Counted from the first letter of the stretch, positions 1 to 7,179 are shown. The stretch is DNA of 11,503 bases from Actinomycetes bacterium (GCA_023432725.1 JAEYUH010000175.1:1-11503); one strand, 5' to 3'. Translations and numbers: made by a program. The notes: generated from the letters alone by a model not told the origin.

Positions 1-1007
1 GCGAGGTACTGCTGGAGCAGCACCGCGCCGACGATGATCAGGCCCTTGGCCACCTTCTGGGTGGACACGGCCAGGTTGTTGAGGATGAAGATGTCGGTCA
101 GGGTGACGAACAGCAGCGAGCCGATCACCGTGCCGACGATGGTGCCGCGACCGCCGATCAGCAGGGTGCCGCCGACGACGACGGCCGCGATGGCATCGAG
201 CTCGTAGAGCTCGCCGTGGGTGGCGGTGCCGGCGGTGGTGCGGGACAGGATGATCAGCGCGCCGATGCCCGCGCACAGCCCGCACAGGGCGTAGATGTAG
301 ACGAGGTTCGGCTTGATCCGCAGCCCTGCCAGCCGGGCGGCCTCCATGTTGCCGCCGATCGCGGTCACCCGGCGTCCGAAGGTGGTCCGGTTGTACACCA
401 GCCACGCGATCACGGCGACCACGAGGAAGATCCAGACGATCACGGGCAGCCCGATCAGGTCGCCGGTGAAGAAGTCGAGGAACTTCTGCGCCTCGGCCTG
501 GGCGTACGGGTAGGGCGCCAGGTCGGGGGACGGGATCCGCAGGGTCTTGTAGCCGGAGAGGATCTCCGCCGTCCCCTTCGCCGCCACCAGCATCGCCAGG
601 GTGGCGATGAAGGCGACTATCCGTCCGTAGGCGACCATCACCCCGTTGACCACCCCGCACAGCAGCCCGACGCCGAGGGACACCGCGACGATCGCGCCCC
701 ACCCGTAGGACTGGACGGGGAACAGGGTGGCGGCGACGGTGCACAGCCCGAGCACGGAGCCGACCGACAGGTCGATGCCCCCGGAGGTGATGACGAAGGT
801 CTGGCCGATCGCCACGACCCCGATCGCTGCCGCCAGTTTGAGGATGGTCAAGATGTTGCCCGGGTTGGTGAAGCGGTCCCCGGCGGTGACGATGCCGACC
901 AGGCAGATCAGGATGAAGGCCACGACCAGGCCGAGATTGCGCATCACGCCGGGCGGCAGGCTCCGGCGGGCTGCCGGTGCGGCGGTCGCTTCGGTCTCGA
1001 CACTCAT
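1..1007 (-). CDS. RbsC-type sugar ABC transporter permease (3' end outside window)
   Basis: Membrane permease subunit of a carbohydrate (CUT2/ribose-type) ABC importer. About 335 residues are visible and no stop is reached, so the C-terminus lies left of the window. A short polar N-terminus (MSVETEATAAPAARRS) is followed by repeated hydrophobic segments. The family hallmark loop GGIDLSVGS sits near residue 76, and the late glycine-rich stretch GGTLLIGGRGTIVG, typical of RbsC/XylH/AraH permeases, is near residue 280. The ATG overlaps the stop of the upstream ATPase by 4 bp (ATGA, 1004-1007), and a purine-rich AAGGA lies 5 bp before it, so the start is secure. It is cotranscribed with the ATPase. 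The substrate cannot be told from the permease; the missing partner is a periplasmic-type binding protein, expected next to it beyond the window. Confidence 0.93.
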   Translation of the reverse strand, partial: MSVETEATAAPAARRSLPPGVMRNLGLVVAFILICLVGIVTAGDRFTNPGNILTILKLAAAIGVVAIGQTFVITSGGIDLSVGSVLGLCTVAATLFPVQSYGWGAIVAVSLGVGLLCGVVNGVMVAYGRIVAFIATLAMLVAAKGTAEILSGYKTLRIPSPDLAPYPYAQAEAQKFLDFFTGDLIGLPVIVWIFLVVAVIAWLVYNRTTFGRRVTAIGGNMEAARLAGLRIKPNLVYIYALCGLCAGIGALIILSRTTAGTATHGELYELDAIAAVVVGGTLLIGGRGTIVGTVIGSLLFVTLTDIFILNNLAVSTQKVAKGLIIVGAVLLQQYL

Positions 1008-2524
1008 GCGGCTTCCTTCCCCTCAAGGATCAGGTGCAGGACCTTCTCCTCATCGACCTCGGCGGCGGCCACCCGCGCGACGATGTGGCCCTCGTGGATC
1101 ACCAGGACGTTGTCGGCCAGGCCGATCACCTCCTCCAGTTCGGAGCTGACGAGCAGGATCGCCACCCCTTCGGCGGCCAGCCCGCGGATCACGTCGTAGG
1201 CCTCCGCCCTGGCGCCGACATCGACGCCCCGGGTGGGCTCGTCGAGGATCAGGACACGCACGCCGCGGGCCAGCCAGCGGCCGAGCATCAGCTTCTGCTG
1301 GTTGCCGCCGGAGTAGGTCCGGGTGATCCGGGTGGTGCTGTTCGGGACTATCTGCAGGTCGTCGTTCTGCCGCTGGGCGGCCGCCTTCTCGGCGTTGACC
1401 CGCAGCCAGCCGGCGGCCGCTTCGTTGTTGAAGGTGGCCAGGGTGACGTTCTTGAAGGACGGCTCGTCCAGCAGCAGGCCCTGGCTCTTGCGTTCCTCGG
1501 GGCAGAAGCCGAGGCCGCGCGAGACAGCGGCCGAGACCCGCCCTGAGGGCAACCGCCGTCCGTCCAGCCAGACCTCGCCCGCGGTGGCGCGTCGGGCGCC
1601 GTAGATCGTCTCGAGGATCTCCGAGCGGCCCGAGCCGACCAGCCCGGCCAGACCGAGGATCTCCCCCGCCCTCAGCTCGAAGGAGACATCGGAGAACACG
1701 CCCTTCAGGCCGAGGCCGTCGGTCTTCAGCACCACGGGCGCGTCCGCCGGCACGCCGGGGCGGGGCGGGAAGTCGAGGGTGCCCTCGTGGCCGATCATCA
1801 GCCGGACGATCTGGGCGGTGGGCGTCTCGGCGACCGGGATGCCGCTGGCTGTCGACCTGCCGTCCTTGAGCACGGTGAGCCGGTCGCCGATCCGGCGGAC
1901 CTCCTCGAGCCGGTGGGAGATGTACACGACCCCGATCCCGGACTCGGTGAGCCGGCGGATCACCCGGAACAGGTTGTCGACCTCTTCGGTGTCGAGTACC
2001 GACGACGGCTCGTCCATGATCACGAGGCGGGCGTTGTGGGACAGCGCCCGCGCCATCGCGACGATCTGGCGTCGGGCTGCGGACAGCCGTCCCACCTCGG
2101 CCGACGGCGAGATCTCGGGGTGGCCGAGCTGCTCGAGCAGCGTCCGGGCCCGCTCCCGCGCCGCGGCCCTGCGCATCCAGCCGAAGGTCGACAACTCATG
2201 CCCCAGCAGGATGTTGTCGGCCACCGACATGCTCTCGATGACGTCCAGTTCCTGGTAGATGGTCGCTACCCCTGCCCGCAGCGCGGAGATCGGGTTGGGG
2301 AAGGACACCTCCTCGCCGTGCCACGTGATAGTGCCCGCGTCGGGGCGGTGCGCGCCGGAGAGCACCTTGATCAGGGTCGACTTCCCGGCGCCGTTCTGGC
2401 CGAGCAGGCAATGCACCTCACCGGGCAGGACATCGAAGTCCACCCCGTCCAGGGCCTTGGCGCCCGGGAAGTGTTTCACCACGCCCGTCGCCGTCAGCAG
2501 CGGCGTCTGATCAGCACTGACCAT
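1004..2524 (-). CDS. RbsA/MglA-type sugar ABC transporter ATPase, two fused nucleotide-binding domains
   Basis: Cytoplasmic ATPase (506 aa) of a CUT2 sugar importer, with two ABC domains in one chain as usual for RbsA/MglA/XylG. Domain 1 has Walker A GQNGAGKS (42-49), Q-loop Q91, signature-loop position LSAARRQ (147-153), Walker B LVIMDEP (167-173) and switch H204. Domain 2 has the degenerate Walker A GLVGSGRS (294-301, Arg instead of Lys), signature YSGGNQQ (404-410), Walker B VLILDEPTRG and Ser in place of the switch His (S461). Pairing domain 1 Walker A with the domain 2 signature gives one intact composite ATP site; the other site is degenerate on both sides. The ATG has no Shine-Dalgarno sequence (the strand reads CCTCCTGCC just before it) but follows a promoter-like -10 by 6 bp, which suggests leaderless translation. 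It overlaps the permease by 4 bp. Family is certain, substrate unknown. Confidence 0.94.
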   Translation of the reverse strand: MVSADQTPLLTATGVVKHFPGAKALDGVDFDVLPGEVHCLLGQNGAGKSTLIKVLSGAHRPDAGTITWHGEEVSFPNPISALRAGVATIYQELDVIESMSVADNILLGHELSTFGWMRRAAARERARTLLEQLGHPEISPSAEVGRLSAARRQIVAMARALSHNARLVIMDEPSSVLDTEEVDNLFRVIRRLTESGIGVVYISHRLEEVRRIGDRLTVLKDGRSTASGIPVAETPTAQIVRLMIGHEGTLDFPPRPGVPADAPVVLKTDGLGLKGVFSDVSFELRAGEILGLAGLVGSGRSEILETIYGARRATAGEVWLDGRRLPSGRVSAAVSRGLGFCPEERKSQGLLLDEPSFKNVTLATFNNEAAAGWLRVNAEKAAAQRQNDDLQIVPNSTTRITRTYSGGNQQKLMLGRWLARGVRVLILDEPTRGVDVGARAEAYDVIRGLAAEGVAILLVSSELEEVIGLADNVLVIHEGHIVARVAAAEVDEEKVLHLILEGKEAA

Positions 2525-2530
2525 GGCAGG

Positions 2531-2559
2531 AGGCTAGACCTACTTCTGCCGACTGTCGA
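2531..2559 (-). promoter_or_regulatory. Candidate promoter of the sugar ABC operon (leaderless)
   Basis: On the minus strand TCGACA (2554-2559, five of six to the TTGACA -35 consensus) is followed by a 17 bp spacer and TAGCCT (2531-2536, fits the TAnnnT pattern of -10 boxes). The -10 ends 6 bp before the ATPase ATG, so transcription would start at or next to the start codon. That agrees with the absence of a ribosome binding site. This is inference from spacing and motif; a mapped transcript start would settle it. Confidence 0.45.
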
Positions 2560-2575
2560 GCAAAAGTACGACAGT
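2552..2575. promoter_or_regulatory. Inverted repeat, candidate ROK operator
   Basis: ACTGTCG (2552-2558) and CGACAGT (2569-2575) form perfect 7 bp arms around a 10 bp A-rich spacer (AGCAAAAGTA), a spacing that fits a dimeric winged-helix repressor. The minus-strand -35 candidate TCGACA lies within the left arm. Binding here would block the ABC operon and could also autoregulate the ROK gene that reads away from it. The ROK repressor is the only visible regulator candidate in the window. The assignment of this repeat to it is inference. Confidence 0.5.
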
Positions 2576-2658
2576 TATCAACCTGTTACTGACGGGGAGT
2601 GCCCAATTCCTCGCCATCTGACCGCAAAAATCCCCCTCCAGATGGTTTACTTCCCCCT

Positions 2659-3858
2659 ATGGAAGAGCTCCAGCGGATCCTCCCGAAGGCACCGGGGGTC
2701 GGCGAGGTCTTCCAGTTGCTCCGCTCCAGCCCGATGACCAGGGCGCAGCTCTGCGCGCTGACCGGTCAGGCCAGGTCCACCATCGCCGCCCGCCTCGACT
2801 CCCTGCTCGAGACCGGGCTGATCGGCCAGCGCAGCGACCGGCCGGGCTCGATGGGACGGCCGGCATCCTCGTTCTACTTCCGCCCCGAGGCGGGCGCCGT
2901 CCTCGCCGTCGACGTCGGCGCGAGCCATGTGCGGGTGGGGGTCACCGACCTGGCCGCGAACATCCTGGCCGAGGAGCACCTCGACCTGGCGGTGGACCGC
3001 GGCCCCGACGTCGTGCTCGGCGAGATCGTGACGACGGGCCGGCGGCTGCTGGCAGGGATCGACCTCGGCCGGTCACGACTGGCCGGCGTGGGGATCGGCG
3101 TCCCCGGGCCGGTCAGCCACAGCAGCGGCAAGCCGTCCAGCCCCCCGATCATGCCCGGCTGGGACGGCTGGGACGTCAGGGGGACGCTGCAGCAGGCCTT
3201 CGAGGCCCCCGTCTGGGTCGACAACGACGCCAACATGATGGCGATCGGGGAGCACGCCCTGGCCTGGCGCGACGTCCGCGACCTGCTGTTCGTGAAGTTC
3301 GCCACGGGAGTCGGGCTGGGGATCATCCTCGACGGCAGGATCCGTCGTGGCGCCCAGGGCTCCAGCGGCGACATCGGACACGTCAGGGTGCCCGGCGGGC
3401 CGGCGAACCTGTGCCACTGCGGCGGCACCGGCTGCCTGGAAGCGGTGATCGGGGTGCAGGTCCTGGCCGAGCAACTCCGCAACGCGGGGTTCGCTGCCCA
3501 CACCGGCGCCGACATCGTCGCGCTCGTCCGCGCCGGGGAGAAGGCAGCCATCCAGGTCCTGCGGGAGGCGGGACGAACCGCGGGCGAGGTGCTCGCCGGC
3601 GTGGTCTCGCTGCTGAACCCGTCGGTGATCGCGGTGGGCGGCATCCTCGCCCAGGCCCATGAACACCTGATCGCGGGGATCAGGGAGACGGTCTATGCCA
3701 AGTCGCTGCCACTGGCCACCCAGGATCTGCGGATAGTAGCGTCGGTCGCGGGCCCGCGCGCCGGGATCATCGGGGCGAGTTCGTCGGTCTGCGACCAGGT
3801 GCTGTCGTCGGGGGCCGTGGAGGCCCTGGTCGAGGGCCGCGGCGTGTTGGCGGGCTGA
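2659..3858 (+). CDS. ROK-family transcriptional repressor
   Basis: Sugar-responsive DNA-binding regulator of 399 aa. An N-terminal winged helix-turn-helix (about residues 15-55, TRAQLCALTGQARSTIAARL) is fused to a ROK sugar-kinase fold. Visible motifs are DVGASHVRVGVTD (phosphate-binding loop, 85-97), GIGVPGP (145-151), VDNDAN (187-192, with the Asp that acts as base in ROK kinases) and GSSGDIGHV. The zinc site is H241 with C252, C254 and C259 in CHCGGTGCLE. All kinase and zinc residues are intact, so sugar binding is likely and residual kinase activity is not excluded. I chose ATG 2659 because codons upstream of it, from an in-frame GTG at 2599, have noncoding-like third positions and include TTA. 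Neither start has a usable Shine-Dalgarno. The gene is divergent from the sugar ABC genes, which are its probable target, and 13 bp upstream of the thuA-like gene. Confidence 0.92.
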   Translation: MEELQRILPKAPGVGEVFQLLRSSPMTRAQLCALTGQARSTIAARLDSLLETGLIGQRSDRPGSMGRPASSFYFRPEAGAVLAVDVGASHVRVGVTDLAANILAEEHLDLAVDRGPDVVLGEIVTTGRRLLAGIDLGRSRLAGVGIGVPGPVSHSSGKPSSPPIMPGWDGWDVRGTLQQAFEAPVWVDNDANMMAIGEHALAWRDVRDLLFVKFATGVGLGIILDGRIRRGAQGSSGDIGHVRVPGGPANLCHCGGTGCLEAVIGVQVLAEQLRNAGFAAHTGADIVALVRAGEKAAIQVLREAGRTAGEVLAGVVSLLNPSVIAVGGILAQAHEHLIAGIRETVYAKSLPLATQDLRIVASVAGPRAGIIGASSSVCDQVLSSGAVEALVEGRGVLAG

Positions 3859-3871
3859 GGAGGGGCGCAAG

Positions 3872-4525
3872 ATGCGGCGAGCACTCGTGGTGCGCGGTGG
3901 CTGGGAGGGCCACAGCCCTGAGGCTGTGACGGACGAGTTCACCGGGTTCCTGCGGGACGCGGGGTTCGAGGTGGTGATCGAGGACACCCTCGAGGTCTAC
4001 GCGGACATCCAGTTCATGCAGTCCCTTGCCCTTGTCGTCCAGTCGTGGACCCAAGGCGACATCCTGGCCGACGAGGTCCGCGGCCTGCGGGACGCGATCA
4101 CGCACGGTGTCGGCTTCGCCGGCTGGCACGGCGGCGTGCTCGACGCCTTCCGGCAGACCGCGGAGTACGGCCAGATGGTGGGCGGCGTCTTCGCCGCGCA
4201 CCCGCACGGCATGGTGCCCCACCGGGTCGGGTTCACTCCGGCCGGCAGGGAGCACGAGGTCACCGCGGGCCTGGCCGACTTCGACCTCACGTCCGAGCAG
4301 TACTGGGTGCTCACCGACTCGCTGTCCACGGTCCTGGCGACCACCGACATCGCGCCGCAGCCCGCAGACCCGTGGCACGAGCCCTACCGCGCTCCCGTGG
4401 CCTGGACGCGCCGGTGGGGCAACGGCAGGATCTTCATCTCCACGCTCGGCCACGGGCTGGACGAACTGCGGATCCCGCAGGTCCGCACGCTCACCGAGCG
4501 CGGCCTGCTGTGGGCTGCCCGCTGA
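3872..4525 (+). CDS. ThuA-like domain protein
   Basis: A 217 aa single-domain cytoplasmic protein of the ThuA (trehalose utilisation) family, which has a class I glutamine-amidotransferase-like fold. The family pattern is clear: an N-terminal strand then GGWEGH (9-14), GWHGG (84-88), the GGVFAAHP loop (104-111), a YWVLTD segment (144-149) and the C-terminal WTRRWGNGRIFISTLGHG (178-195). No signal peptide or membrane segment is visible. AGGAGG ends 8 bp before the ATG, and only 13 bp separate it from the ROK stop, so the two form an operon. In rhizobia ThuA acts with the ThuB dehydrogenase in a keto-sugar route for disaccharides; the exact reaction of most homologues is not settled to my knowledge. 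Here the neighbours suggest modification of the sugar brought in by the adjacent transporter. No ThuB or Gfo/Idh-type dehydrogenase is visible in the window. Confidence 0.88.
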   Translation: MRRALVVRGGWEGHSPEAVTDEFTGFLRDAGFEVVIEDTLEVYADIQFMQSLALVVQSWTQGDILADEVRGLRDAITHGVGFAGWHGGVLDAFRQTAEYGQMVGGVFAAHPHGMVPHRVGFTPAGREHEVTAGLADFDLTSEQYWVLTDSLSTVLATTDIAPQPADPWHEPYRAPVAWTRRWGNGRIFISTLGHGLDELRIPQVRTLTERGLLWAAR

Positions 4526-4555
4526 CCAGGCCAACCCTTCGTCTCGTGAGGGCCC

Positions 4556-5743
4556 TCAGCCGCACTCGGTGAGGCCGTAGGACTGCTTGAGCGCCAGCAC
4601 CCGGGCTGCCGCCTCGGTGACCTGCTCGGCGAGGGCAGGGTCCTGTTCCGCCCGCTCGACCAACCCCGCCGCCATCGTCGCCGCCACCGCCGGATCGACG
4701 CTGAGCGCCAGGTCGCCGCCCGCCGCCACGAACCGGGCCGCCCGCTCCCGGGGCGGGACGTCCTGCAGGGACTCCGCGACGCCGAGGTCGTCGCTGACCA
4801 CCACCTTGTCGAAGCCCCAGCCGCGCAACAGGCCGATCACCACCGGCGAGAAGGTGGCGATCCGGTCGGGGTCGATCCGCCGGTAGCTGGCCGACGACAC
4901 CATCACCGCATCGGTGCCTGCGCCGACGGCTGCCTCGAAGGGGGCGAGCAGTGGACTGTCAGGAGTCGTCGTCTCGTCGACCACCTCGGCGGCGAAGTCG
5001 GTATTGCCGCGGACGGCGCCGAGCCCCGGGAAGTGCTTGACCGCGGCGCCGACGCCGCCGGCGTGCATACCGGAGAGGAAGGCGAGAACGTGGCGTGCCA
5101 CCTTGTCGGGATCGCTGCCGTAGCCGCGGCGCAGCCTGGCGACCGGTTCGTTGCGGGAGCGGTTCTTGGCGGGCACCACGTCGGCGACCGGCGCCAGGTT
5201 GAGGTGGACGCCGGCGGCGGCCAGTTGGCTGCCCCACCGGGCTGCGCGCTCGGAGAGCTCCGAGGCTGACAGCTTCGCCTGGTCAGCGGCGGCAGGGATG
5301 GTGTCGAACCCTGACCCCCGCAGGCGCTGCACCAGCCCGCCCTCCTGGTCGACAGCGATCAGGATGCCGATCTCGCCGGCGAGATCCTGGATCGGGGCGG
5401 TGAGCAGCGCGGGCCGGTTGACGCCGCGGGAGCTGTTGCCCATCAGGATCACGCCGCCGAGGTGGTGGCGGGTGATGGCGCGACGTTCGGCGCCGTCCAG
5501 CGACCCGTCCACCCCCACCATCACCAGTTGGCCCGCCCGTTCCGCGGGGGTGAGCGCCTCCGCCTCCGCGCGGCAGGCGGGTACCGGGGTGGGGGTGGGC
5601 GTCGGGGTTGCGGGGACGGTTGGGCCGGCGGACACCGGCGCCGGGGCGGACAGGTCGGCGGGCGCCGGACTCGACACCGACGGGGCGGCGGGGGCCGCCG
5701 CGCAGCCGGCCAGCACCAGCGCCACCGCCGGGAGCCACCTCAT
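4556..5743 (-). CDS. Glycoside hydrolase family 3 (NagZ-like) lipoprotein with variant active site
   Basis: Predicted exported lipoprotein of 395 aa. A short signal peptide ends in lipobox LAGC (Cys14). A Ala/Pro/Thr-rich linker follows to about residue 56, including a run of TP repeats, and then a GH3 N-terminal TIM barrel. Motifs: VDQEGGLVQRL (131-141), KHFPGLG (236-242) and SDDLGV (317-322, with D318 as predicted nucleophile). NagZ enzymes remove N-acetylglucosamine from cell-wall fragments, so peptidoglycan turnover outside the membrane is the likely role. The loop that carries the Asp-x-His general acid/base dyad in NagZ reads N247-T-D249 here, so both dyad residues are changed. The ATG is fixed by the lipobox and by a 4 bp ATGA overlap with the mtr stop; no Shine-Dalgarno precedes it, so translation is probably coupled. 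It ends 30 bp from the convergent thuA-like gene. Confidence 0.88.
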   Translation of the reverse strand: MRWLPAVALVLAGCAAAPAAPSVSSPAPADLSAPAPVSAGPTVPATPTPTPTPVPACRAEAEALTPAERAGQLVMVGVDGSLDGAERRAITRHHLGGVILMGNSSRGVNRPALLTAPIQDLAGEIGILIAVDQEGGLVQRLRGSGFDTIPAAADQAKLSASELSERAARWGSQLAAAGVHLNLAPVADVVPAKNRSRNEPVARLRRGYGSDPDKVARHVLAFLSGMHAGGVGAAVKHFPGLGAVRGNTDFAAEVVDETTTPDSPLLAPFEAAVGAGTDAVMVSSASYRRIDPDRIATFSPVVIGLLRGWGFDKVVVSDDLGVAESLQDVPPRERAARFVAAGGDLALSVDPAVAATMAAGLVERAEQDPALAEQVTEAAARVLALKQSYGLTECG

Positions 5744-7128
5744 GGCAGCGGCAGGTCGAGGACGGCGTTCTCGACCACCTCCGACAACGCGGGGTGGATC
5801 CAGTACTGGCCGCGGGCGAAGCTGGTGGCGTCCAGCCCGAAGCTCATCGCCTGGATGAGCGGCTGCAGCAGGTCGGCGGCGCGCGGGCCGAGCACGTGGC
5901 CGCCGAGCAGGTGCCCGCTGGCGGGGTCGGCGAGGACCTTCACGAAGTGGTCGGTGTCGGCCATCGCCCACCCGTAGGCGACCTCGCCGTACCTGCGGGT
6001 CGCCGCTACGTACTGCCTGCCCGACGAGCTCAACTGCTGCTCGGTGGCACCCACCCAGGCGACCTGGGGTCCGCTGAACACCGCCCGCGGGACGAACCTG
6101 TGGTCGGTCTCCGCCGGGTCCTCGGGATGCAGCAGGTTGTGCCGCACCACCCGCGCCTCGTGGTTGGCGACGTGCTTGAGCTGGTAGGGGGAGGAGACGT
6201 CGCCGAGCGCCCAGATGTCCCGCGCCGTGGTCTGCTGCCGGGCGTCCACCACGACCCGTCCGTCGGGGCCGAGGTCGACACCGGTGGCCGCGAGGTTGAG
6301 GGTGTCGCCGTTGGGCACCCTGCCGAGGGCGAGCAGGACCCGCTCACCCTCGAAGAAGTACTCCACGCCGTCGTCGTCCACAGTCCCGACGATGACGCCG
6401 TGCGCGGTCGCCTCGAGGGAGGCGAGGCTGTGGCCGAGCCGCAGCGTGACCCGCCGGCTGAGCAGGTCGGTGAACCGCTCGCCCACCTCGTCGTCGGCAG
6501 CCTTCAGCAGCCGCTGCCCGCGGTGCAGCAGGGTGACCGCGGTGCCGAAGGCGGCGAAGATGTGCGCGAACTCGCTCGCCGCCGCTCCGCCACCGACCAC
6601 GACGAGGCTGCGTGGCAGGGCGGGCAGTCGCATGATGTCGTCCGAGGTGTGCACGCGGGCGGCGACCTGCGGGTCGTCCAGACCCGGCAGGGACGGGATC
6701 CGCGGCCGCGAGCCCGCGGCGATCACGAACCTGTCGGCGGTGATCTCCTCGCCGTCGTCCAGCCGCAGCCGCTTCGTCCCCACGAACCGGGCCCCGGTAC
6801 GGAACACGGTGACGTTCTCGTGGCGTCCGCGCTGCTCCTCGGCCTCGGCTGCGGCACCATCGATCCGCTGGAGAATCCGGTCCCGCAGGTCGGCCCAGCG
6901 CACCCGGACACCCGCCGCGTCGATCCCGAGGGGTGCGGCCTGGCGGATCGCCTCGGCCAGATCGGCGGGGTGGGCGAGCATCTTGCTCGGGATGCAGCCG
7001 GCGTTCAGGCAGGTGCCCCCGAACCAGGGCGCGCCGTCGACGATCGCCACCCGGGTCTCGCGGAACTCCTTGGTGACCACCGAGTTGCCGCTGCCCGAGC
7101 CGATCACGCAGAGGTCGAAGTGCTGCAT
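5740..7128 (-). CDS. mtr: Mycothione reductase
   Basis: NADPH- and FAD-dependent disulphide reductase (462 aa) that regenerates mycothiol from its disulphide in the cytoplasm (EC 1.8.1.15). An N-terminal FAD loop GSGSGN (10-15) is followed by the redox pair C40 and C45 in GTCLNAGC. Next come the NADPH-binding loop VVGGGAAASEFA (177-188), the second FAD motif ALGDVSS (307-313) and the C-terminal catalytic His-Glu pair (H445, E450) in HPALSE. Segments such as YQLKHVANHEARVV and the ARGQYWIHPAL-type end separate Mtr from lipoamide dehydrogenase and glutathione reductase. Length matches the family (about 460 aa). The start at MQHFDLC puts the FAD loop at the usual place; GGGAGA lies 9 bp upstream. 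It is the first gene of a two-gene unit with the GH3 lipoprotein and is divergent from the GIY-YIG gene. Confidence 0.95.
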   Translation of the reverse strand: MQHFDLCVIGSGSGNSVVTKEFRETRVAIVDGAPWFGGTCLNAGCIPSKMLAHPADLAEAIRQAAPLGIDAAGVRVRWADLRDRILQRIDGAAAEAEEQRGRHENVTVFRTGARFVGTKRLRLDDGEEITADRFVIAAGSRPRIPSLPGLDDPQVAARVHTSDDIMRLPALPRSLVVVGGGAAASEFAHIFAAFGTAVTLLHRGQRLLKAADDEVGERFTDLLSRRVTLRLGHSLASLEATAHGVIVGTVDDDGVEYFFEGERVLLALGRVPNGDTLNLAATGVDLGPDGRVVVDARQQTTARDIWALGDVSSPYQLKHVANHEARVVRHNLLHPEDPAETDHRFVPRAVFSGPQVAWVGATEQQLSSSGRQYVAATRRYGEVAYGWAMADTDHFVKVLADPASGHLLGGHVLGPRAADLLQPLIQAMSFGLDATSFARGQYWIHPALSEVVENAVLDLPLP

Positions 7129-7157
7129 GGAGCCGATTCTCCCATCCCCCGGGCGTC

Positions 7158-7179
7158 GCCCGCCCAACCCGTGGCGGGC
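7158..7179. promoter_or_regulatory. GC-rich inverted repeat between divergent mtr and GIY-YIG genes
   Basis: GCCCGCC (7158-7164) and GGCGGGC (7173-7179) are perfect 7 bp arms around an 8 bp loop, in the short gap between the two divergent genes. It may be a regulator site or a hairpin in the mtr leader, where it would sit about 30 nt before the ATG. GC-rich sequence makes chance repeats common, and I found no convincing -35/-10 pair on either strand here. Confidence 0.3.

Larger units (their letters stand above)
2525..2658. promoter_or_regulatory. Divergent control region between ABC operon and ROK-thuA operon
   Basis: This 134 bp gap separates the divergent ATPase and ROK genes and is the only sizeable noncoding stretch in the window. 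It is visibly richer in A and T than its flanks. Third-position GC drops to about 8 of 20 codons when 2599-2658 is read in the ROK frame, against near-saturation inside the gene. It contains the inverted repeat and the minus-strand promoter listed separately. For the plus strand I see only a weak extended -10-like TGG-TTTACT (2643-2651), 7 bp before the ROK ATG, lacking the key second-position A; I do not count it as a promoter call. Confidence 0.75.

Noticed and set aside
216..1199. Long plus-strand open frame opposite the permease and ATPase
   Set aside because: It is antisense to two well-supported genes and its product is low-complexity Gly/Asp/Arg-rich sequence typical of mirror frames in high-GC DNA.
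2599..2658. GTG 2599 as start of the ROK gene
   Set aside because: GGGGAG abuts the GTG with no spacing, third-codon GC is low and a TTA codon is present, so this stretch looks noncoding; not fully excluded.
4535..4552. Possible bidirectional terminator between the thuA-like and GH3 genes
   Set aside because: Only CCCT and AGGG pair across a 10 bp loop, and there is no T-run; too weak to call. An adjacent AGGGCCCT palindrome is short enough to be chance.
5575..5612. Tandem repeat in plus-strand GGGGTGGGGGT-like sequence
   Set aside because: It encodes the Thr-Pro linker of the lipoprotein; codon repetition explains it.
5744..5971. Upstream extension of the GH3 gene to an ATG at 5971
   Set aside because: The extension is Arg/Pro-rich noise inside mtr; the real protein starts with a signal peptide and lipobox at 5743.
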